Shown here piece after piece: positions 7,861 through 14,149 of a DNA stretch of 55,881 bases; the stretch's first letter is position 1, and each line of letters opens with the position of its first letter. Source of the DNA: Acidobacteriaceae bacterium (GTDB lineage: Bacteria; Acidobacteriota; Terriglobia; Bryobacterales; Bryobacteraceae); NCBI GenBank assembly GCA_019245255.1, contig JAFARV010000614.1, positions 1-55,881 of the forward strand, read 5' to 3'. A program made the translations under genes and the position numbers. Below the pieces are notes generated by a model that was given only the letters and a program-made list of their open reading frames with translations, made no database searches and was not told the DNA's origin.

Positions 7861-8721
7861 ATGCGGCGAGTCTTATTGCTTTTAGTCACTTCGTTCGCCT
7901 TGCATGCAAGCACGTTTACGTACTCGTCTTGTACCGCAGGAACTACAACTGAGACGCCTTGCCTTGGCAATCCGTTGTTGACCACTGGACTTTCCGGTCC
8001 GAACTACTTCGTGTCCGCTTTTGCACACGCGTCCGACACACCGGCAGGAAACATCTCGGCGCTTGCGGAGACGACTGGAAGCTACGTTTTGCCTTGTTTA
8101 GGTTGTCCTCCCCCACCGCCGCTTCTTGCTGCCTCCGCACAAGCCCTGGTAAACGATACGTACCTCACGAACGGCCCAGTCCGGCCCGGGTTTATTCAAC
8201 TCAGCGTTTCGATTACTGCCGAGCACGTTATCTTTGCAGATGACAGGATTAGCGACGGGCCGTATCAATACGATACCTGTCCTCCCGGGTCCTCGACGGG
8301 GAGCGAAGGATGCAGCGGTTCGGCGCTGCTTCCCTTTGAACTGGGGATCCCCTTTGAAATGTCCGTAGCTGCGCCCGTGGAACCGTCCGGCGTTTTGATC
8401 ATGCCCGGTGATCACGGCGAAGGTGGAATCGCTTTCGTAACGCTGACCTTCAGCTTATTCGAATCGGACGGAACGACTGCTGTGGGGTTCTATCCCGCTC
8501 CCGAACCTTCGACATACGGTCTCTTATTATGCGCGTTGGCAGTGTGCGTATTGCGGCGGACTACCCTCAGCTCGAGAAAGAAGACTTTCCGGCCGTTTAT
8601 GCCTACGCTGCCGACCGCCTCCAATTGGACTCGGCGTCCTCACATAGATGAGGCTCAGCAACAACGACACCCGGCTACCTTAACCGCCAATAGCTGCCGT
8701 GAAACACGGATTCGATATTGA
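7861..8721 (+). CDS. Secreted PEP-CTERM protein with an abnormal C-terminal extension
   Basis: The start at 7861 is chosen because GGAGGGG lies six bases upstream and a signal peptide follows at once (MRRVLLLLVTSFALHA). The mature part, about 215 residues, is Ser/Thr/Gly-rich with several cysteines and has no enzyme motif. Near residue 217 the sequence APEPSTYGLLLCALAV then VLRR is a PEP-CTERM sorting signal: PEP motif, membrane helix, arginine pair. Such proteins are exported and processed by an exosortase. Normally the protein ends within a few residues of the basic cluster. Here about 50 more residues follow because the DNA from about 8556 is the tail of a DUF433 antitoxin gene read in another frame. 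The original 3' end has therefore been replaced by recombination. Confidence 0.8.
   Translation: MRRVLLLLVTSFALHASTFTYSSCTAGTTTETPCLGNPLLTTGLSGPNYFVSAFAHASDTPAGNISALAETTGSYVLPCLGCPPPPPLLAASAQALVNDTYLTNGPVRPGFIQLSVSITAEHVIFADDRISDGPYQYDTCPPGSSTGSEGCSGSALLPFELGIPFEMSVAAPVEPSGVLIMPGDHGEGGIAFVTLTFSLFESDGTTAVGFYPAPEPSTYGLLLCALAVCVLRRTTLSSRKKTFRPFMPTLPTASNWTRRPHIDEAQQQRHPATLTANSCRETRIRY
8556..8651 (+). pseudogene. 3' remnant of a DUF433 antitoxin gene
   Basis: Read from 8556, the frame gives ADYPQLEKEDF, then AYAADRL.LDSA and a TGA at 8649-8651. This closely matches the last third of the intact DUF433 gene at 9812-10045 (ADYPQLEKEDF, YAYAADRLHLDSAASQ). DNA similarity extends through TAGATGAGGCT, the junction into the neighbouring toxin gene, and stops there. 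The 5' two thirds and the DUF5615 toxin gene are missing, and the fragment overlaps the PEP-CTERM reading frame. Confidence 0.85.
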
Positions 8722-8944
8722 TCACGTCCTCCACAATGCGATACACGATGAGGAAGGGCGGGTGGATCAGTTTGCGGGCGCCATGCTCGGCTACACGCCC
8801 CAGATTCGGGTACAGCGCCAAGCGCTCGACCGCTACGATTAATTTTTCAACTGTCGCGCTTGCCGCGTCCGGATTATCGCGACAGATGAAGTCGTAAATC
8901 TCCTCCACATGCGCCGCTGCTACTTCGGTCCAGCGAACTCTCAC
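8675..8944 (-). CDS. ParE/RelE-family toxin
   Basis: The 89-residue protein has the compact ParE/RelE fold signature: VRWTEVAAAHVEEIYDFI at the N terminus, then ERLALYPNLGR, and a C-terminal FLIVYRI...VINIESVFHG strand pattern. ParE-type members poison gyrase and RelE types cleave mRNA on the ribosome; which applies here cannot be read from sequence. It starts with GTG at 8944, overlapping the antitoxin stop by four bases (GTGA), the usual antitoxin-first coupling. Confidence 0.88.
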   Translation of the reverse strand: MRVRWTEVAAAHVEEIYDFICRDNPDAASATVEKLIVAVERLALYPNLGRVAEHGARKLIHPPFLIVYRIVEDVINIESVFHGSYWRLR

Positions 8945-9189
8945 TTCTTCCTGCGGGACGCGTGACGCTTGGCAATACGAGCTCGCAACTCATCAGTCGT
9001 GATTGTCCGGCCGGCTTCGGTGTCAGCCCTGCCCTTTTGCATCTCAGCAAGTTGCCACTCATGCATCTCAATGTATTTGCTGATGGCATCATTGATCACC
9101 CAATTCCGGTTGCGGTCTAGCGACTCGGCGATCTGGTCCAGCCTCTCGACCACCACGTCGTCCGTGCGTAAGCTCACCAGAGTATTCAT
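8941..9189 (-). CDS. Ribbon-helix-helix antitoxin
   Basis: The start is placed at the ATG at 9189, giving 82 residues: MNTLVSLRTDDVVVERLDQI, then a helical DRNRNWVINDAISKYIE segment typical of CopG/ParD-type ribbon-helix-helix repressors. The longer frame upstream runs across the promoter and vapB start and has no support. A TATAAT at 9216-9211 lies about 21 bases before this ATG. The C-terminal charged part (DELRARIAKRHASRRKK) should wrap the ParE toxin encoded next. Such antitoxins repress their own promoter. Confidence 0.87.
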   Translation of the reverse strand: MNTLVSLRTDDVVVERLDQIAESLDRNRNWVINDAISKYIEMHEWQLAEMQKGRADTEAGRTITTDELRARIAKRHASRRKK

Positions 9190-9210
9190 ACTTCTATTGT
9201 AGTGCTCTGT

Positions 9211-9216
9211 ATTATA
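9211..9216 (-). promoter_or_regulatory. Likely -10 box of the RHH/ParE operon
   Basis: The minus strand reads TATAAT at 9216-9211, in an AT-rich stretch about 21 bases before the antitoxin ATG at 9189. I see no strong -35 box upstream, which is common for autorepressed toxin-antitoxin promoters. The same 65-base gap also serves the divergent vapB copy. Confidence 0.45.
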
Positions 9217-9259
9217 ACTGATGTCGTACGCATATATACACTGAGGATGGAGCGTGCAC

Positions 9260-9448
9260 ATGAGCGCAACCAGGACATCGATCCGGCTAGATACGAAACT
9301 TGCGGATGAAGCGGCTAAAGTGCTCGGTGTCAAGACGAGAACAGAGGCGATTCACATGGCTCTGCGTGCAATCGTGGCATTAGAACGCTTCAAGAAACTG
9401 ATGAAGAAGCACGCTGGCACGTTAAAGCTCGAAGGAGCCGGCGGGTGA
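9260..9448 (+). CDS. vapB: VapB-type antitoxin, copy A
   Basis: The protein has 62 residues beginning MSATRTSIRLD with the helix-turn-helix-like KTRTEAIHMALR segment and a basic middle (ERFKKLMKKHAG), typical of VapB/DUF2191 antitoxins. The ATG at 9260 is preferred because GGAG lies seven bases upstream and the same ATG is conserved in copy B (11676). It differs from copy B by only a few residues. Its partner vapC is broken (next entry), so it is an orphan antitoxin that could cross-neutralise the intact copy-B toxin. Confidence 0.85.
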   Translation: MSATRTSIRLDTKLADEAAKVLGVKTRTEAIHMALRAIVALERFKKLMKKHAGTLKLEGAGG

Positions 9449-9449
9449 G

Positions 9450-9658
9450 GTGACCATCTTTGACACTTCCATTCTGGTGGCTTACTTGAGACGTGGCGTG
9501 TACCAGGAAAAGTCGACGGGCTCCATGACCTGCTACGCAACTCCTCGGTGGTTTTAGCCGAGCTTTTGGCAGGGGCGAAAGAACCTGCCCGTCCTGACAC
9601 CAACGGGGAAGAACTGGACAGAATCCGGCCGACTGTTGGCGTCGTCGCGCAATCGTTT
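9450..9658 (+). pseudogene. vapC: Broken vapC toxin gene, copy A
   Basis: The sequence starts GTG ACC ATC TTT GAC, like copy B at 11866, and matches it over about 200 bases, but it is frameshifted at about 9511 (one A of an A-run missing) and reaches an in-frame TAG within 40 codons. A further deletion of about 38 bases after GAACCTGCC is bounded by the repeated CTGCC. The match ends near 9640, before the catalytic C-terminal half, where a reversed marC fragment begins. No functional PIN domain can be made. Confidence 0.9.
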
Positions 9659-9745
9659 GCTCGGCACGGTCGCGAGCGGATCTAGCAAGAAGAGGATGGA
9701 TTTAAAAGCAACGAGCATTATAGGAATGATTCTGTCGGCCATCAT
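9659..9745 (-). pseudogene. marC N-terminal fragment (reverse orientation)
   Basis: Read leftward from the ATG at 9745 the product begins MMADRIIPIMLVAFKSILF and continues LLDPLATVPS. This is the first transmembrane segment and the conserved DP.A..P motif of MarC-family membrane proteins. After 29 codons the match stops at the junction with the vapC remnant. The DNA is an imperfect inverted copy of 11536-11582. MarC proteins normally have about 200 residues, so this is a relic. Confidence 0.65.
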
Positions 9746-9811
9746 ATGTCATGTCACTTTTCGTGCCGGTTAAATAGGTAAGAAAGAGATACTGAAAAGA
9801 GCGTACGTCCG

Positions 9812-10045
9812 ATGACAGCAATTGCGGCGCATCCACGAATCACAATCGAGGCCGGAAAACGCGGTGGGAAGCCGTGCATACGCGGCCACCGAATTACGGT
9901 AGAAGAAGTCCTCCGGTGGCTTGCTTCGGGCGCTTCTGAAGATGAGATCCTCGCCGACTACCCTCAGCTTGAAAAAGAAGATTTTCAAGCCATCTATGCA
10001 TACGCTGCCGACCGCCTGCATTTGGATTCGGCCGCCTCACAGTAG
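9812..10045 (+). CDS. DUF433 antitoxin
   Basis: The 77-residue protein shows the DUF433 pattern: an N-terminal ITIEAGKRGGKPCIRGHRIT, then the helical VEEVLRWLASGASEDEILADYP and a C-terminal toxin-contact region. DUF433 proteins pair with PIN-like DUF5615 proteins as type II toxin-antitoxin systems. Its TAG stop is directly followed by the ATG of the DUF5615 gene without a spacer. A decayed second copy of its 3' end lies at 8556-8651. Confidence 0.9.
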   Translation: MTAIAAHPRITIEAGKRGGKPCIRGHRITVEEVLRWLASGASEDEILADYPQLEKEDFQAIYAYAADRLHLDSAASQ

Positions 10046-10378
10046 ATGAGGCTTCTTTTTGACGAGAACCTCTCGCCAAAGCTCCTGGCACAGATTGCAG
10101 ACTTATTCCCGAACTGCGAGAATGCGCTGCTGAATGGGCTCGCACAACGCGGCGACTCCGCGATATGGGAATACGCACGCGCGAATCAGTTGACGATTGT
10201 GACCACTGACCAGGATTTCAGGACATTGTTACAGCAGTGGGGGCATCCGCCTAAGGTCATTTTGCTCCAGAGCTGGACATATCCGACGCGCATAGCGGCG
10301 CGACTGCTTCGACAGCAAGCGGTGCGTATAGCGGAGTTCGAGACGTCAAATGAAGGCTTGCTTGTCCTTCCGGCGTAA
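10046..10378 (+). CDS. DUF5615 PIN-like toxin
   Basis: The 110-residue protein begins MRLLFDENLSPKL and contains ARANQLTIVTTDQDF, the conserved acidic positions of the DUF5615 PIN-like fold (Mut7-C/VapC-related). It is presumed to be an RNase toxin neutralised by the DUF433 protein encoded just before it. An inverted repeat (GGCGTAAA at 10372-10379 with TTTACGCC at 10403-10410) overlaps the stop codon and may help end the transcript. Confidence 0.88.
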   Translation: MRLLFDENLSPKLLAQIADLFPNCENALLNGLAQRGDSAIWEYARANQLTIVTTDQDFRTLLQQWGHPPKVILLQSWTYPTRIAARLLRQQAVRIAEFETSNEGLLVLPA

Positions 10379-10437
10379 ACCGGATTGGCATCGGGAGGGA
10401 GTTTTACGCCCGCCGTCCTCGCTTTTATGAGCAGTCT

Positions 10438-11471
10438 CTATGCTGATTGACTGTCGAATTGCCAAGTATTAAGCCAGCAATCCGCGCTGTCGGACCAGTA
10501 AAACTGTGTTTTGATCTGCGGGTTAATGTGAAGTACCTTCGCCTTGATTAGATCACATTCAGCCTCAATCTCGGCCTGTGATCGGTCGCCTCGAAACACC
10601 GAGAATGCTATACAGCGCGTGGCGCGGCAAATGCGATCCAGAATGTGAGCATCATTGTCGTTCGCTGACCAGCCATAAACTGCGCACGTATCCCCCAGCG
10701 AATCAGGGAGCATGACTTCGTTGTAAACCGTGTGGAGATACCCACTTCGTGAGATTGCACGCTCTTTCTGATCTGTCTTCCCCTCACTAACGAACAGCGG
10801 CAAATTGTCGCCTGATTGCCAATTTTTCAGAATGCAATCCAGCAAACTAGCGGTATCGCGGATAACCTTGGATTCGAAACCGTCAAGGGACGTTGTGAGC
10901 ACCAAGTTACCGTGCGGGTAGAAAACAAGTGTAGATCCCGCCGCAGCACGGTACGGCTGTCGCATTCGACGCCAATTGCGATCGAATACACCGTTCACAA
11001 AACAGTCCTTGAACCAGTTCGGGAAGTAGGTGGTGTTGCTTTCCATCATTGCCCAGTAAACAATGAGATCGTAATTGAGGGAAAGCACAGTCTGGAAACA
11101 TTTCATGAATGTGGCAATGGGCCTAAGATAACCCCTACTCGTGTCGAAGCTTGTGTGCTTAGCACGGACCGCTCCCACGAGAGCTTTCTTAACGTCTCTA
11201 TAAGCCCGGAACGTAGCCTCATTAGGAACGCCTAACGCTTTGTTCACGACGTACGCGTGCCATATCACGTTCAGGACGAGCTCGAAATCCTCGGTGTTGA
11301 GGTCATCAAATACCATCTGGATGTCTGGTGTAATCAGCCTTCCTCGGCAGCTGCATCTTTTAACGAGCGATACGAGAAACACTCGTCGATCGCCATGCTA
11401 GCCCCATTCCCTAAGAGCAAAGTATCGCCATATTGACCCTTGATATCGGTCCATTCGTAGATGGTCGGCAT
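10438..11471 (-). pseudogene. DUF4917 (SIR2-like) gene, frameshifted
   Basis: The coding content is split over two frames. Frame one starts at the ATG at 11471 (MPTIYEWTDIKGQYG) and carries LLLGNGAS, the nucleotide-binding-like start of DUF4917/SIR2-like proteins. It runs 45 codons to a TGA at 11336-11334. Frame two carries the rest from about 11340: FDDLNTEDFE, then SLNYDLIVYWAM, FYPHGNLVL and CAVYGWSANDNDAHI, all DUF4917-like. One base missing near 11337-11345 would join them into about 344 residues, the normal family length. Either the gene is recently inactivated, the assembly has an error, or decoding is unusual. The function of the family is unknown; SIR2-like relatives occur in defence loci. 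Confidence 0.8.
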
Positions 11472-11525
11472 TTGCCCGAAAGCCCTATGATGTAGTTTAG
11501 CTTACAGAAACGTACATCCTTCGTA

Positions 11526-11643
11526 ATTGCCCTGACATCCATCCTCCTTCTTGTTGATCCGCTCGCGGCCGTGCCGATCCTCCTGGCCATGATGGACGGG
11601 CACGATAGCAAGCACCGGAAACGAATGGCGAGACGCGCAGTCT
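11526..11643 (+). pseudogene. marC N-terminal fragment upstream of vapBC copy B
   Basis: Read from 11526, the frame gives IALTSILLLVDPLAAVP, then ILLAMMDGH and RKRMARRA, matching the first helix, the DPLA.VP motif and the start of the second segment of MarC-family proteins. There is no good start codon in frame upstream and the frame runs straight into the vapB promoter. The rest of a marC gene is not visible after vapC. The core is the inverted counterpart of the fragment at 9659-9745. Confidence 0.6.
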
Positions 11644-11675
11644 GCGTATGTACAATACAGATGGAGTGTATGCAC

Positions 11676-11864
11676 ATGAGCGCGACCAGGACATCGATCC
11701 GCTTGGACATGAAACTCGCCGATGAAGCCGTTAAGGTACTGGGTGTGAAGACGAGAACAGAGGCGATTCACATGGCTCTGCGTGAAATCGTGGCGCTAGA
11801 ACGCTTCAAGAAACTGATGAAGAAGCACGCTGGCACGTTAAAGCTCGAAGGAGCCGGCGAGTGA
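11676..11864 (+). CDS. vapB: VapB-type antitoxin, copy B
   Basis: The 62-residue protein is nearly identical to copy A (9260-9448): MSATRTSIRLD, KTRTEAIHMALR and the ERFKKLMKKHAG tail are shared. The ATG at 11676 has GGAG nine bases upstream; an ATG two codons earlier is also possible. A TACAAT about 25 bases upstream could be the -10 box. It is followed after one base by the intact vapC. Confidence 0.88.
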   Translation: MSATRTSIRLDMKLADEAVKVLGVKTRTEAIHMALREIVALERFKKLMKKHAGTLKLEGAGE

Positions 11865-11865
11865 G

Positions 11866-12279
11866 GTGATCATCTTTGACACTTCCATTCTGGTGGCTTA
11901 TTTGAGACGTGGCGTTTACCAGGAAAAAGTCGCCGGAATCCATGATCTCGTACGCAACTCCTCGGTTGTTTTAGCCGAGCTTTGGCGAGGGGCAAAAGAA
12001 CCTGCCGAGCGAGGATTCCTCGAGCGCCTCGAAAAGAATCTGCCCGTCCTGACACCGACGGGGAAGAACTGGACAGATTCTGGCCGGCTGTTGGCGCGTG
12101 TGAACAGGGATGCCGGATTTACGCCTGAAAAGCTACGCGATCTGCACTTTGACGTATTGATAGCCCTGACTGCGCGGTCGTACGGCGCCCGGCTGATTAC
12201 CGCAAACAGAGCGGACTTTGAATTGATCCGGCGTTATCAGAAATTCGATTTGGAAGTCTGGGAAACGGCGCGTACTTGA
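11866..12279 (+). CDS. vapC: VapC-type PIN-domain RNase toxin, intact copy B
   Basis: The protein has 137 residues starting from a GTG: M.IFDTSILVAYLRRG with the first PIN aspartate at residue 5, SSVVLAELWRGA with the second acidic residue, and LHFDVLIALTARSYGARLITANRADF with the C-terminal acidic pair. All four acidic positions expected of a VapC metal-dependent RNase appear present. GTG follows the vapB TGA after one base. This is the only functional toxin of the duplicated vapBC pair. Confidence 0.92.
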   Translation: MIIFDTSILVAYLRRGVYQEKVAGIHDLVRNSSVVLAELWRGAKEPAERGFLERLEKNLPVLTPTGKNWTDSGRLLARVNRDAGFTPEKLRDLHFDVLIALTARSYGARLITANRADFELIRRYQKFDLEVWETART

Positions 12280-12418
12280 GCCAGCAGGCTGATGGTGGCC
12301 TACAACTCGTCTTCCGCCCGCGGCGGCATTGCGCTCACACTTTTTGAGAATAGAACGGACTCGGCCATGGTTTTGTCGCTTCTGCTTACGTTCGATCCGC
12401 TTAGAGTTGTACTATTTG

Positions 12419-13426
12419 TTAATTCGAAGTCCTCGAGACAGTTACATGACGCGAGGCATCACCGGGATTCCAGATTGGAAGATAGCGGTACATGTTTCCT
12501 TTGTGCTGGTGCTTCCAGGTGAGCGCGTTCCCGGACCATTCAGTGCCGACTCCTGAGTACTGGACGACGCTCACATTGTCGCGTGCCTCCGGTAAGAAGC
12601 TAAGCAAAGCCACCGTGGGTACGTCCTCGCCCGCGCTCGCCTCAACCGCCGATGCGATTTGTGGAAATTGCCAGGGCCAGACGTTTTGGGTGTTGGATGC
12701 TTCGGGAGCGGAGACGTCCACAAAGAGCAGCAAGAAGCTGGAGGGCACAGCTTGACCGGCCCTTATGGCCGGCTGGTAGCGAAGAGCGCGACTCAACCGT
12801 TCGATCGCTTGCGCTATGTTTGGCTCTACCGTGTCCAGAACCTTCACCTCCTTTGGCGTTCCCTGATCATCCAATGAAATACTTACTATCGCCAGGTAAG
12901 GCTTTGAACCGGAGCGTTCACCGAGCGTGGACAGGCCGTCAGGCGACGACCAGCCCGCCCACACAGTGGGGGGTAGAGACATAAACTTTGCGGGTTCAAA
13001 TTCGTCCCCGATCGCGGGAGTGCGAAAAGCGTACACGCGGGCGACTGAGGGGGCCAGGGCCGGGAGCTGATTCGAGGAAACCGCATACAAGCGACGCCGT
13101 TCCGTAGGATTGAAAACGGCCCCGCGTCCGTTCGCGTTCCAATCGAGCTTGGCGTCTATGGAGGTAAAGATCAGCGATTGGCACCTGCGCCCGGCAGAGT
13201 CAAGATACTCGGCGTAAAATGCAGTGTTCTCTATAGGGTCCTTTGAGGTATTTTCCACCGTCAAATAGGCCCAAAGGGTATTGCCGGCGTCGTCCAAAGT
13301 GGCGTCACTGACGCGCCAAGGGAAGCTTGTCCCATCAGCCACAACAACGGGTACAGTTATGGACTGTGCCTAAGCTAGCGGCGCGAACAGCAGACACAAC
13401 ACGCGGCAGCAACGCAGGGATTCCAC
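12419..13426 (-). CDS. Predicted secreted protein with TonB-like C-terminal region; in-frame amber codon in the signal peptide
   Basis: The long open part (from GTG at 13342) encodes 307 residues with no signal peptide. The frame upstream adds, from a GTG at 13426 with AGGA seven bases before it, ESLRCCRVLCLLFAPLA, then a TAG (13372-13370), then AQSITVPVVVADG. Removing the stop gives a textbook signal peptide with an A.AQ cleavage site, so the stop interrupts what was a secreted protein. The middle reads like an immunoglobulin-like domain (LWAYLTVENTSKDPIENTAF). Residues about 150-210 resemble the TonB C-terminal domain (LDDQGTPKEVKVLD, ALRYQPAIRAGQAVP). No function is assigned. It may be a recent pseudogene. 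Confidence 0.65.
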
Positions 13427-13497
13427 TTGCTCGTCCTTACTGGTAAACGGATCGCCACTGATTTAGCCATTCTCTCCTCCGCGTAGTTTCCGCCATA

Positions 13498-14031
13498 ATG
13501 AAGCACATGGCCACCGCTGCCGGATCACTCACGCTTGAGCAATATCACAAGCAATACGGGAGCGAGCCGGGTTGGGAATTCTGGTTCGGCGAGGCAGTGC
13601 GCAAACCTGTGCCGACTTGGTATCACTGTGTTCTGCAGATCCTCCTTGGGAAACTTCTCTTCCGTGCCCGTTATGTAGCGGGATCAGAACTGGACCTCCG
13701 TATCGACCCCAATTGGGAGCCTCGCCCTGATGTGACAGCGGCCCTCTCCATCACCGGGCGGTATCCGACTAAATCGAGCGATATCGAGCTAGTGATCGAG
13801 ATTTTGTCCGATGACCAGATGCGAACGCTGCTAGACAAATGCCAGCAGTATGCCCGGATCGGCATTGCGCATATCTATGTGTTCGACCCGGAAGGCCGGC
13901 GGATCTGGAAATGGAACGCCTCGATCAACGACTTGGACCACTGCGTTGACGTGGATCTGCCGAATGGCACTGTACTTCGCTACGACGACATCTGGAGTGA
14001 GTTCGAGCGTCGCCTTGCTCCCGCGAAGTGA
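13498..14031 (+). CDS. Uma2-family putative endonuclease
   Basis: This complete 177-residue protein starts MKHMATAAGSLTLEQYHKQY. The PD-(D/E)XK-like core is visible: ELDLRIDPNWEPRPDV supplies the aspartate, DIELVIEILSDD the glutamate pair, and DKCQQYARIGI the lysine. The family is abundant in cyanobacteria and some soil bacteria and often present in many paralogues. Its biological role is not established. It is the paralogue of the truncated gene at the left edge of the window. No partner gene is adjacent. Confidence 0.88.
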   Translation: MKHMATAAGSLTLEQYHKQYGSEPGWEFWFGEAVRKPVPTWYHCVLQILLGKLLFRARYVAGSELDLRIDPNWEPRPDVTAALSITGRYPTKSSDIELVIEILSDDQMRTLLDKCQQYARIGIAHIYVFDPEGRRIWKWNASINDLDHCVDVDLPNGTVLRYDDIWSEFERRLAPAK

Positions 14032-14149
14032 GCGTCACGGTGTGGCGTGGGCGAGACCCGAGTTAAAGATCTGGGAAATCTCTTTCAAAACATGATCCCG
14101 GCCGTGCGCGCCTTGCGCTTTATTATGTGAGGGGGATATCACACCATCG

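Noticed and set aside
12292..12418. Possible third marC-like piece (LLLTFDPLRVVLF) after vapC
   Set aside because: Only a dozen residues look similar and the flanking sequence does not continue the family; too short to support.
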